A stretch of 64,000 nt of DNA from Casuarius casuarius (lineage: Eukaryota; Chordata; Aves; Casuariiformes; Casuariidae), in NCBI GenBank assembly GCA_003342895.1, contig PTFA01000042.1, positions 1,488,001 through 1,552,000 on the forward strand. The letters run 5' to 3'. Shown one piece after another: positions 1-8,520 of this stretch. The notes beneath the pieces were generated by a model, which had not been told where the DNA came from, made no database searches, and saw only the letters and a program-made list of their open reading frames with translations. Both the position numbers and the translations under genes were made by a program. How positions within the stretch are numbered: position 1 is the stretch's first letter; every line of letters begins with the position of its first letter.

Positions 1-547
1 CTGCAGTGTTCACATGGGGGGCGGCTGTGGCCCCAGAGGACTCCCCGAAGGTCACACCGCCAACTGGAAAGTTTGAAAGGCACCTCTGGAGCTGCAAGGT
101 CTAATTTCTAGTGCACAGCTCTGCTAACAGACGGGAGGCAGGCTGCAGTAAAGATCAAGCCTTACAGCTCCAGAGGCATCATTACAACCTTTTTGTGTTG
201 CCAGCCCTAACGAAGCGGTGGTCACATATAAGCTCCTCTTCCTTTGGATACCTCAGGTTCCTCGCAGCAGGATAAGGCTAGTTGCAGTGGACCTGTGAGG
301 TATCCATTAAGGAATGGTCATGGCCCACGGGGCTGGGGGGAATATATGCAGTATCAATCCCAAACAACAACCTAATGACATTCCCAGTGATTTTCAACAT
401 GAAAACAACAGTCTGGTTTTTATTAAGTTATCACTTCATCATGTTCCCTGATTGCCTTCATTCATGCCTTAGTTGCCTACGATCACGATTTTTAAGAAGA
501 TAATACATATTCATAGGCAATAAAATAGGCTCCGCTCCACATTTTAT
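1..547. other. Distal upstream flank of OLIG2, no gene seen
   Basis: This is mixed-composition unique sequence. I see no convincing ORF, exon or repeat. The last part, from about 480, becomes AT-rich with an ATTTTATTGT SOX-like motif (541-550) just before the CpG island starts. Confidence 0.5.
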
Positions 548-639
548 TGTCAAAAGCGAGCTGGAGGTGAAGGGCTCCTCCGGGAGCCCCCCGCGGCTGC
601 CTTCCCGGGACCACGCCAACCGGAGGCAGTCTGCAGCAG

Positions 640-710
640 CAAGCCCAAATGAGCCGAGGGAGCAATGTGACATTTCATTTGACATCTCACAGCGGAGATC
701 ACCCCCCCTC
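640..710. promoter_or_regulatory. Candidate conserved upstream element
   Basis: This is a CpG-poor pocket inside the island. It contains GAGCAATGTGACATTTC followed by CATTTGACATCTCAC, a TALE/MEIS-type TTTGACA motif (678-684) next to a SOX-like CAATG. Unlike its surroundings it is non-repetitive and balanced in composition, which is how conserved regulatory elements often look. This is inference only. Confidence 0.25.
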
Positions 711-991
711 CCCGCTTCCTCCTTGTAGCCCCGCCGTCCAGGGCAGCGGGGAAACACCCCCTCGTTACCACCACCCTGCAGCCTCCCGCCAGCCCCGGCT
801 GCGCTCCGCAGCAGCGCCAGCCCCGCGCAAGCGCCCGCGCCGCGGAGCCCCGGCGGCTGCAGGAGAGAGGGGGGCCACTGCCAGAGGGGGGGTGACCGCC
901 GGAGAAATTGCTTGCTCCGTCGGGGACATAGACCGGCCTTCTTCTCGGCGGCGTCGAAGGGGAGAAGGGGATTGTCCTTTTCTCTGAACGT

Positions 992-1082
992 GGGAAAAGG
1001 AGAAAAGGAAAAAAAGGAAAAAAGGGGGGGGGAGGGGAAAAGGAAATGGAAAAAAGGGGGGAAAAGGAAAGAAGGAAAAGGG
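992..1082 (+). repeat. Homopurine tract (91 bp, one T)
   Basis: The tract is built from AAAAGG, GGGGGG and AAAAAGG blocks. Only one pyrimidine (T at 1047) interrupts 91 bases. It lies about 1.6 kb upstream of the OLIG2 start codon. Long homopurine tracts can form triplex (H-DNA) structures and are common near vertebrate promoters. Exact run lengths may contain sequencing errors. Confidence 0.85.
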
Positions 1083-2207
1083 CCCCCACCGTGGGGTGTG
1101 GGCGCGGAGGGACCTGCCCCGTCCCAGCCTTTTAGTAAGAAGAATTACCCCGGCCCTCCGAGGCGGCAGGGAGGAGGGATGCCGGCGCCTTCCTTCGCCT
1201 CGGCCCTGGGCGCGGGGCGGCCGCCGCCCGCCACCTCGCCGGGAGCCGAGACCCCCGGCTGCCGCCCCTAATTAGCCGTGCCGGCCGCGGCCCCGTTTCA
1301 TGCGCCTCTCACAATGCGCCGCACGGAGCGGTCAGTCAAAAGGCAGAGGCAGGCTTCTCGCTGCCGATTCAGGACTTTCTGGCGCTGAAATGCAAAGTGT
1401 GCACAGCCCTCCGGCCTCCCCCCCCGCTGCTCACCTCCAGGGCTCAGCCCCAGCCGCCCCCCCCGGTTGCTTTTCCCTCCCCCCGCCCCACAAGCAAGCG
1501 CTGAAACCGGCCCGCACCCCCCCGCAGCCCGAGGGGGGACGGGGACACCCCGGGCCGGGCCGGGCCGCGCGGCGGTGCCGGCTGTCGCTCGCCCAGATTT
1601 TCCTAATTGACCTGTTACGGATCATCCCCGCAACCGTTGGGAAACACATTTCCACGCTTCACTTCTTAACATTTTAAATACATATTTAACGGATGGTTGA
1701 GGCTGGCCGAGCCAGCTGGGAAACACACGGGTGTAAAAATACTGCAACAAAAGGCGAAGGGGCCGGCGGGGATTTACCCCGGGGTGCGGGGGGGGAAGCC
1801 GGTGAACGGCGGCTCGCAGGGACCCGGGCGGGGTTTCCCGAGGTAATTATTTCTTTGGGGGTGGGGGGCATCTTTTTTTTCTTTCTCTCCCCTCTTCTGC
1901 TGCGTGGGGGTGTCGCTCCGGCTGGCTGCCTCACTTCTTGCCGTTGCGGGGCGGAAAGTGCCCCGAACTTGCGGCGCCCTCCACCGTGGTGCCGGGGCGG
2001 GGAGGGGGGTCCGCTGCTCCGCGGGGCGGCTAAAACCCCTTTTTTTCTTTCTTTCCTCCCCGCGCCCCCTTTGCGGCACCGACCGCGGAGGAAAGGCACG
2101 AAAACGACTCCGGCGGCCCGACGTGGCGGCGGCCCCGGTGTCCCCCGACAGCTGCCGGCGGCGCTGTCATTGTCGCGCTTTATCGCCGGTGCCACCAAGT
2201 CCCGCCC

Positions 2208-2664
2208 NNNNNNNNNNNNNNNNNNNNNNNNNNNNNNNNNNNNNNNNNNNNNNNNNNNNNNNNNNNNNNNNNNNNNNNNNNNNNNNNNNNNNNNNNNNNN
2301 NNNNNNNNNNNNNNNNNNNNNNNNNNNNNNNNNNNNNNNNNNNNNNNNNNNNNNNNNNNNNNNNNNNNNNNNNNNNNNNNNNNNNNNNNNNNNNNNNNNN
2401 NNNNNNNNNNNNNNNNNNNNNNNNNNNNNNNNNNNNNNNNNNNNNNNNNNNNNNNNNNNNNNNNNNNNNNNNNNNNNNNNNNNNNNNNNNNNNNNNNNNN
2501 NNNNNNNNNNNNNNNNNNNNNNNNNNNNNNNNNNNNNNNNNNNNNNNNNNNNNNNNNNNNNNNNNNNNNNNNNNNNNNNNNNNNNNNNNNNNNNNNNNNN
2601 NNNNNNNNNNNNNNNNNNNNNNNNNNNNNNNNNNNNNNNNNNNNNNNNNNNNNNNNNNNNNNNN
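2208..2664. other. Assembly gap (457 N)
   Basis: A run of 457 N lies inside the GC-rich OLIG2 5' region. The true length is unknown. Because a splice acceptor follows 24 bases after the gap, the missing sequence probably contains intron 1 and perhaps exon 1 and the transcription start. Confidence 0.99.
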
Positions 2665-2670
2665 CGCCGC

Positions 2671-2690
2671 CGCGCTCTCTCCCCCGCAGG
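2671..2690 (+). other. OLIG2: Splice acceptor of OLIG2 intron 1
   Basis: A pyrimidine-rich tract (CTCTCTCCCCC) runs into GCAG, with the AG at 2688-2689 and an exonic G next. The exon would therefore begin at 2690, 37 bases before the OLIG2 ATG. Known OLIG2 genes have an untranslated first exon, one short intron, and a second exon with the whole coding sequence. This site fits that structure exactly. The donor is not visible and is presumably in or before the gap. Confidence 0.75.
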
Positions 2691-2726
2691 CAGCCCGCTG
2701 CGCGCCGCGGTGCCGCCCGCCGGGCC

Positions 2727-3602
2727 ATGGACTCGGACGCCAGCCTGGTCTCCAGCCGCCCGTCGTCGCCGGAGCCCGATGACCTCTTCCTGGCGGCCCG
2801 GGGTAAAGGCAGCGGCGGCGCTTTCACGGGCGGCGCCGTGTCCAGCTCCACGCAGAGCGACTCGCCGCCGGAGCTGAGCGCCGAGCTGCGCAGCGCCATG
2901 AGCGCCGCGGGGGTGGTGGTGGTGGACAAGCTGGGCTTCAAGTCCTCGTCGTCGTCGTCGTCGTCCTCCTCCTCCTCCTCCTCCAAGAAGGACAAGAAGC
3001 AGATGACGGAGCCGGAGCTGCAGCAGCTGCGGCTGAAGATCAACAGCCGGGAGCGCAAGCGCATGCACGACCTCAACATCGCCATGGACGGGCTGCGGGA
3101 GGTGATGCCCTACGCGCACGGGCCGTCGGTGCGCAAGCTCTCCAAGATCGCCACGCTGCTGCTGGCGCGCAACTACATCCTCATGCTCACCAACTCCCTG
3201 GAGGAGATGAAGCGCCTCGTCAGCGAGATCTACGGCGGGCACCACGCCGGCTTCCACCCCGCCGCCTGCCCCGCCGGCATGGGCGCCCACTCGGCGCCGC
3301 TGCCCGGCCACCCGGCCCACCCCGCCTCGCACCCCGTGCACCACCCCATCCTGCCGCCCGCCGCCGTCTCCAGCGCCTCCCTGCCCGGCTCCGGCCTCTC
3401 GGCCGTCAGCTCCATCCGGCCCCCGCACGGGCTCCTCAAGTCGCCCTCGGCCGCCGCCGCCGCCCCGCTGGGCAGCGGCTTCCAGCACTGGGGGGGGATG
3501 CCGTGCCCCTGCAGCATGTGCCAGGTCTCGGCGCCGCCGCACCACCACGTCTCCGGCATGGGCGCCGCCAGCCTGCCCAGACTGGCCACCGACACCAAAT
3601 GA
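2727..3602 (+). CDS. OLIG2: Oligodendrocyte transcription factor 2 (bHLH)
   Basis: OLIG2 is a nuclear bHLH factor that acts mainly as an E-box repressor. It specifies motor neurons and then oligodendrocytes in the ventral neural tube. The ORF is intact at 291 residues, against 323 in human. The ATG sits in a good Kozak context (GGGCCATGG) 37 bases after a splice acceptor, and TGA closes it at 3600-3602. Visible parts are the OLIG N terminus [20 protein letters not shown], a 14-serine run (73-86), and a bHLH at about 100-165. The bHLH has basic motif [13 protein letters not shown], loop [13 protein letters not shown] and helix 2 [14 protein letters not shown]. It is followed by an [10 protein letters not shown] segment and the OLIG2 C terminus with [16 protein letters not shown] and LPRLATDTK. 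The long alanine and histidine-alanine tracts of mammalian OLIG2 are reduced here to short stretches. Third codon positions are nearly all G or C. OLIG1 and OLIG3 differ in the loop and termini, so the paralogue call is secure. Confidence 0.98.
   Translation: MDSDASLVSSRPSSPEPDDLFLAARGKGSGGAFTGGAVSSSTQSDSPPELSAELRSAMSAAGVVVVDKLGFKSSSSSSSSSSSSSSKKDKKQMTEPELQQLRLKINSRERKRMHDLNIAMDGLREVMPYAHGPSVRKLSKIATLLLARNYILMLTNSLEEMKRLVSEIYGGHHAGFHPAACPAGMGAHSAPLPGHPAHPASHPVHHPILPPAAVSSASLPGSGLSAVSSIRPPHGLLKSPSAAAAAPLGSGFQHWGGMPCPCSMCQVSAPPHHHVSGMGAASLPRLATDTK
2943..2984 (+). repeat. OLIG2: Coding trinucleotide repeat in OLIG2 (poly-Ser)
   Basis: Serines 73-86 are encoded by one TCC, then six TCG in a row, then seven TCC in a row. 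These codon-pure blocks are the mark of recent replication slippage rather than long selection for serine. The run lies between the N-terminal region and the basic KKDKKQ stretch before the bHLH. Mammalian OLIG2 has a serine/threonine-rich box at the same place. Confidence 0.9.
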
Positions 3603-3646
3603 GCCCGCCGCGGCGCCGCCGGCGCTGCGGACGGGCCCCCGGCCGC

Positions 3647-3686
3647 CCTCCTCCTCCTCCTCCTCCTCCGCCGCCGCCGCCGCCGG
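3647..3686 (+). repeat. (CTC)n-(CCG)n microsatellite in OLIG2 3' UTR
   Basis: A run of CTC/TCC triplets (about 3648-3669) passes directly into CCG triplets (about 3668-3685). Confidence 0.9.
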
Positions 3687-3713
3687 CGCGGACGGTGCCC
3701 GCGGCGCGCCAGG

Positions 3714-3745
3714 AGGGGAGAGGAGAGGAGAGGAGAGGAGAGGAG
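3714..3745 (+). repeat. (AGGAG)n pentanucleotide microsatellite
   Basis: About six copies of AGGAG follow a GGGG stretch and end at AGGAGCTCC. The repeat is in the OLIG2 3' UTR and is purely purine on the + strand. Confidence 0.9.
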
Positions 3746-4161
3746 CTCCGGCAGCAGCAAGCGCCCGCGCGTCTTTCCCCTCCTTCTCCCCTCCTCTCTT
3801 TCCTTTTCCCCCCGACCTCGCTAGGAGGTGAGGTTCCTCCGGGCTCTTCCCAAACGGAGCAACCGGACCTGCAGCGGGGGCTCGTCGGCCGGTTGGGCTG
3901 GCCGGTTCGTGTCCCCACCCGCGCCGCCGCGTTTCTGCCCGCACAGCCCTTCGGGCCGCGTCTGGGCCGCAGTCCGGCGCGGCGAGTCCCGCGGCTGGGC
4001 ACCCGGCTGCCGCCCTTGGGGCTCGCGGAACTGGCCAGAAGTAGGGCTTTGGGTGGAAATGTAGCCTGAAAAGTTGTGGGTTTTCTCCCCCTCCCCCTCC
4101 CCCCCGCCTTTACCCTCCTTCTCTCCCCTCCGTTTTTCGGTTTTGTTTCTCTTTCGGGATT

Positions 4162-4169
4162 TGTAAATA
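4162..4169 (+). promoter_or_regulatory. OLIG2: Pumilio response element candidate in 3' UTR
   Basis: TGTAAATA matches the PUM1/PUM2 consensus UGUANAUA on the transcript strand, in an AT-rich part of the 3' UTR. Eight-base matches occur by chance, so only conservation or binding data could confirm it. Confidence 0.35.
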
Positions 4170-4593
4170 CACCGTTCAATGATAACGCCAGTCCGCTCTG
4201 CCTGAGATTCCCCTTCGTGCACTTGTACTGTGTAAGCCTTATGAATGAACCACGGTTTGGTTTGGGTTGATTTCGTTGATTTGTTGTTGGGTTTTTTATT
4301 TTCTGGTTTTTTGTCCTTTTTTTTAAGTGTATAATACGTCCTCCGTTCCTGCCACCCTTAACAAAGTTTCGAAGTCTTTAATGCTCTTTCTGTGTAGGAA
4401 CTTTCACACTGTCTGTGTTGCAATACTGAGAACTTGGGCTTGTTTCTGAAATAACTTTTCTTATCACTGCCCCTTGCAGAGATTTTATCATCTGTTTATT
4501 TTTGTAAAAAAAAGAAAAAAGAAAAAAGTTGCTAAATAATATTTATTACTTGTTTGGTTGCAAAAAAAAAAGTGATCCACTGTTGAGATTTTA

Positions 4594-4617
4594 AATAAAA
4601 AAAACATTTTAAATAAA
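4594..4617 (+). terminator. OLIG2: Paired poly(A) signals of OLIG2
   Basis: Two canonical AATAAA hexamers lie at 4594-4599 and 4612-4617, followed by the T-rich TTGCTTTTTCC and then TTCGTTTATGTTTTGAG. Cleavage is expected at about 4630-4640. This is the end of the OLIG2 transcript, about 1 kb after the stop codon. Confidence 0.8.
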
Positions 4618-4640
4618 TTGCTTTTTCCTATTCGTTTATG

Positions 4641-5209
4641 TTTTGAGACAAGTCGGGAGGATGAAGCGGTTACTGTTAGCAGCATTAATCCGTTATCGCG
4701 GCAAGATAAAATGTGCTGTGGAATTACCAAGGAAAAGTGGAAGTGGATTGGAGCGTTTTAGGTCGATACTTGCCCTTTCTCTAAGTTTTTTATTTGTTTG
4801 TTTGTTTTGCGGGTGAATCGAAACGATGCTTTCTCGTTTGTTCCTTGCGGACTACCGGTGACAAGGAAACAAACGAATGTTACTGGGCTCCAAATTTCAG
4901 GTTTTTGTCGGCAGAATCCAGCACTTGTCGGGAAGCAAATATTGTTTTTTAGGAGAGGAAACATTAAACTTCGCAGTGTGTCGTTTGTTCGTTGTAAATG
5001 TTTCGCGCACTTGACCGTCAACCAAAACCAAACCAAAACCAACCAACCAAAAACCCACGGAAAAGAAAATTATTTGGGGCAGTCTTCCCCCCCCCCCCCC
5101 CCTTAGCATTTCCTGATAAAACCTTTCCTCCCTCTCACCACAGTGTTTTCTACCAAAACCTTCCCCCCCCCCTTCCTGAAGTTGATAATCTCTCTCGCCC
5201 GTGTGTATT
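4641..5209. other. Spacer with low-complexity tracts
   Basis: No gene is seen. The stretch holds CCAAA/CCAACC repeats at 5020-5055, a run of 16 C at 5087-5102 and a run of 10 C at 5163-5172. The C runs are candidates for homopolymer length error. Confidence 0.7.
5087..5102 (+). repeat. Poly(C) run, 16 bases
   Basis: Sixteen consecutive C follow AGTCTT. The length is probably variable between individuals or misread by the sequencing method. Confidence 0.9.
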
Positions 5210-6125
5210 TTAGCCGTCCTGCACGGAGATATCTGGGCAGTGCGGTGCGCGGTAGCTCGCATTTCATCCCCTCGCGTTTGCAGACCGCAAGCAAAGAGGT
5301 GCCTAAACGCGCGGCCAGCGCGGCACGGAGCGGCTTGCGCTTTCCCCTTTTTTTTTCTTGGAGGAGAAAGAGGACAACGGCGATGGACCCCGCGTTTCGG
5401 AGGAGCCGGGGGCCGGCAGAGCGCGGCGGTCGCTGGGGCAGCGGGGGCTCCCCGGGCGCGGTTCCCACGGTCCCGCCGCCGCCCCCGCCGGGGGCCGCCG
5501 CCGCGCTGCGCCTGGGCGGGACACCGGAGAACACGTTTTGTTTTGTCTTGTCGTGTTTGATTTTGTTTTGTTTCGTTTCGTTTCGTTTTGTTTCGTTTCG
5601 TTTCCCCCCAAGCAAATCTTTATACCTACACGCATACACACGCGTGTGCAAATAAAATAATGCATGCCGAAAGAGCGGGCACGGAGGGCGGTTGTGCGCA
5701 CAGACCTCGGCGTGTCTTTCGGCGAATCCGGTCCCCGGGGACTTTTTCTGCGGCTGAAGCGGCGCCACAGCCGGGGCAGACCGGGGTTCCCGCGGGGTTT
5801 GGCTCGGGCCCGCGGCCCCGGGCAGGGCTCGGTCAGTGCCTCCCCCCGCCCCGGCGGGTGACAAATCCCCGCTCCCTTCTGCAGAGACACGGCTCAGCCC
5901 CTCGAAAGATGCGCGACTTCCCAGCCACGCCGGGCCCCAGCCCCGGCCCCTCCTTTGGCAGGTTTCCGTCCTGACCACGGGCTGGGACCGCGGCCCGCCT
6001 CGGCCGCAGCCCCCTGGCTGCCCCCTGCGCGGGCACGGCTCGGCCCCCCCCTTCGGCGGAGCAGCTTCCCCAATTAGCCCGGCCCCGGCGAGGGAGCGCT
6101 GCTGCGGGAGCAGGGCCGGAGCAGG
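5210..6125 (+). promoter_or_regulatory. Second CpG island, possible first exon of a non-coding transcript
   Basis: This CpG-rich block starts about 600 bases after the OLIG2 poly(A) site. It is interrupted by a TTTCG/TTTTG repeat. Its ORFs have biased composition and no recognisable domain. It ends at CAG|GTGAGC (exon end 6124), a near-perfect splice-donor match on the + strand. An OLIG2-associated lncRNA or an alternative exon is possible, but no acceptor can be assigned. It could simply be part of the wider hypomethylated OLIG2 domain. Confidence 0.4.
5535..5604 (+). repeat. (TTTTG/TTTCG)n pentanucleotide repeat
   Basis: Degenerate TTTTG units pass into TTTCG units and end at TTTCCCCCC. 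The TTTCG form is unusual because it places a CpG in each unit. Confidence 0.85.
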
Positions 6126-6260
6126 TGAGCATTAGCGGGAGCATCATTAGGAGCTGTTCTTTGTCGCTATTAAAGGCAATAATTAGCGCCCTGGCAGATG
6201 CAAAAGTCGGCAGTGGCCAGAAGCTGGTAAATCCTGCTCGTCTGCCTGCCCGGTCGCGCT
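6120..6260. promoter_or_regulatory. Candidate conserved enhancer 2.5 kb downstream of OLIG2
   Basis: This is a balanced, non-repetitive block next to a CpG island. Motifs are CAGGTG E-box (6122-6127), CATTAG repeats, TTCTTTGTC (SOX-like, near 6157), TAATTA (6180-6185) and CAGATG E-box (6195-6200). This mix suits a neural tube element. Conservation is not tested. Confidence 0.35.
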
Positions 6261-7198
6261 CTCCCACCCAGAGGGCCTTTTCCCATCGCTCACAGGTGGC
6301 CTCGGCAGCACCGACGGGGAGCACCAACTGGGGGCTCCGGCGCCCCGGCTCCTCTGCACGGGCATTTCGGCCCCGCCGGGGTGCGGGCACTCGCCCTGCA
6401 GCCCCGGGGGCCATTTCCATCCTTAAAAAACAACAAGGGCCCCCCACTGCCGAGGGGGCGGATGGTGCCCTGGGACCAGGGCTGTGGGTTCCCCCCCCAC
6501 GACAGCCGGGCAGCCCTGGTGCTGGTGCCAGCCGCTCTGGCGGCCCAAACTGCCAGCTGCGCTGCCCCAGCCCAGCCTCCTGGGCTACCTGCAAATGAAA
6601 TTAGCCACTTCGCTGAGCCCCCAGTGCCCTGCCGCTTGCCTTGCTGCCCATATGCTCCCCTGCGCAAGTGCCCCACAGGGCCGCCCTGATTGCATTGCCC
6701 GCAGATTAAGCCGCAGCTCCCAACATATAGGGTTACGGCGAGGAGGAAGAGCCCATATGCTCGGCACCCCCCGGAGCGGGGGTCAGCCTGCCCGCACAGT
6801 GCTCCTGGTCCCCGTCCCCCGGTGCGGGGGGTCCCTGCTGCCCTTCGGCGGGCTGAGCGTGAGCCTGCCCCCAGGAGCAGCCGCATGGCTGGGCCTGGCG
6901 GGGGACCGGTGTTGGAGCACCCCCTTCCTGCAGGGCACCCCGAGGGGCAATAGCCACCTGCAGCCCCAGCCAGGGAGGTCCCACATGGTGGCCTCTTTCA
7001 CGCAGGTCTTTTCCCCAGATCGGCGCAGTTTTATCCCGTTTTCTGCGGCAACCGGGCAGACCCCTCTGCTCATAGCCCTCCTGCTTTTCCAGGCTGTCTC
7101 CAGATCTATCTCGACTCGTCCCAACACAAGGAGGGAGCCCGAGCCTAGACCACCCAGCCCAGAGGGTCCCCCCCCTGCCGGCCCCACTCACGCCCGTG

Positions 7199-7270
7199 CT
7201 TCCCCCTTCCTCTTGCCCCCTTTCCCCTTTCCTTTCCCCCTTTTCCCTGCCCCCTTCCCCTCCCCTTCTC
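7199..7270 (+). repeat. Homopyrimidine tract
   Basis: Alternating C and T runs extend for about 70 bases with only two G. The tract is a candidate triplex-forming stretch and mirrors the purine tract upstream of OLIG2. Confidence 0.85.
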
Positions 7271-7531
7271 ACTGGCTGCCCCAGGCATAACACAGAAAGA
7301 GAAGAGAGGCACAGCCAGAGGCTGGCAATTTTGGGCAGGAATCCCAGAGCTTTGGGGAAGCCCAGAGGAAGGGAAAGGTTAGCGATGTCAGGACACCCAG
7401 GCAGCTCCTCCACCTTTATCCCCCCTCGATGCTCTTGTCTCTTTTTTTCACAGGCGATCTCTGCAGTCTCTGCCTAGCAAATTTTGACCCAGGCAGTCCA
7501 AAGTCTGCTGCGAAAAACTGAAGGGCAGGAT

Positions 7532-7543
7532 GGGGGGGGGGGG
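7532..7543 (+). repeat. Poly(G) run, 12 bases
   Basis: Twelve consecutive G lie between GGAT and TGTTCCC. It is a likely variable or misread homopolymer. Confidence 0.9.
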
Positions 7544-8414
7544 TGTTCCCGCCAGGCCTGTGACTCCTGCGAGGGGTTCGTGTTTTTTCGGCAGGCAGGT
7601 ACCAAGGCACTGGCTCTGCTTTTTGCGGATTTGGGAGGTGCTTTGGGATAGGACCCTTCAGAGCTCCCTGAGTGGGTCTGCAGATTCGTTTCCTTTTCAT
7701 CTGAATGAACGTTTTCAGTGAGTATCCAAATACCCTTCGACAGTTTTTCACACACCAGTCTCACAGAAAGCTGCCCTTCCTTCTTTTCCCCAGACCTCTC
7801 CTTGCTAATACGAACCAGGGCTTGCTGCGAGCAGGGGAAACCATGGTTACGTGAGAGCACCAGCATAGATCACACGTTTAGTTACACCCACAAGCTGGAG
7901 ACAGAAATTCCCAAATTTCTCCTTTTGAAAGCTTCAGCATGCTGATATTTGGGGGCAAAACTCCCTTGGGAAGTCATCGCTACCCTCCTGTGCCAGAGTC
8001 AGGGCCCTGGAGGTGGCACATGATAACCGGGACACTGTACAATGAAAGGCAGAGACGCGATGCAGTTTCTCTTGCTGCCCAAGGGCCAGGACTTGATTTT
8101 ACACTTTCACAGGTGAGGCACAGCCATCCTGACACTGTACCCTACACTCTGCGACCCACCTGCGCTCTCCCTTCATACACCCACAGAGGTGAAGGTGCAC
8201 AGAGAGCAGCAGGTGCTCGTCCTCTTGGGCACACACCGACGTGACCGGAGCCATCTCCGCGCAAACAGCCCTCGGTAAGGCCACCAGCTCTTGCAAGGTG
8301 TTGCAAGAAGTTTCTCAGTGCTGCATTGCTCAGATTTCCCCGTGTCTGTCTGCATGTGGGATGGGGACCTCAGGCCCCCTGACTTGATGTTATTCTGATT
8401 ATTTTTGCATACTC

Positions 8415-8520
8415 AGGTCTCAAAGTTGAGGGCCGGATTTTCGAAAGATTTATGAGTATCTCCATGTGACAATTTTCTCCTGAGTCGTCAAAGTGCTCGG
8501 CACCCACAGCCCAACTCTGT
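8415..8520. mobile_element. Possible ancient amniote interspersed repeat
   Basis: The stretch GGGCCGGATTTTCGAAAG followed by AGTGCTCGGCACCCACAG resembles a very old repeat family common in reptiles and birds, with the form GGGCCAGATTTTCAAAAG...GTGCTCAGCACCC. It is highly diverged. The family cannot be fixed without a repeat library. Confidence 0.4.

Larger units (their letters stand above)
548..4030. promoter_or_regulatory. OLIG2: CpG island spanning OLIG2 promoter, coding exon and early 3' UTR
   Basis: The sequence is strongly GC- and CpG-rich almost throughout, broken by the purine tract near 1000-1080, a short AT-rich patch around 1600-1760 and the N gap. Homeodomain-core motifs are embedded in it (CTAATTAG near 1268, CTAATTGAC near 1604), as is a CATTGTC SOX-like motif just before the gap (near 2168). 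Long CpG islands over the whole gene are typical of Polycomb-regulated developmental transcription factors such as OLIG2. The transcription start cannot be placed, because exon 1 or the start of intron 1 probably lies in or near the gap. The limits are judged by eye, not by a CpG calculation. Confidence 0.75.
3603..4640 (+). other. OLIG2: OLIG2 3' untranslated region
   Basis: The region extends from the stop codon to just past the paired AATAAA signals. It is GC-rich with simple repeats up to about 4060. Beyond that it becomes T-rich, with a TATTTATTA motif near 4542 and a GTTGCAAAAA stretch before the poly(A) signals. A length of roughly 1 kb matches what is expected for this gene. No intron is suggested. 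Confidence 0.75.
6261..8414. other. Gene-free GC-rich stretch
   Basis: Moderately GC-rich unique sequence runs to about 7300 and is then mixed. ORFs here are open only because of GC content, and none shows a domain. Low-complexity tracts inside it are listed separately. A CTGCAAATGAAATTAG motif near 6588 combines an octamer-like and a homeodomain-like core. Confidence 0.5.

Noticed and set aside
1686..3944. 752-codon minus-strand ORF antisense to OLIG2
   Set aside because: It runs through the N gap and is the antisense shadow of GC-rich sequence with simple repeats. It has long alanine, arginine and glycine biased runs and no domain.
5535..5604. Considered as part of a transposon tail
   Set aside because: Pure pentanucleotide repeat with no flanking element or target-site duplication visible.
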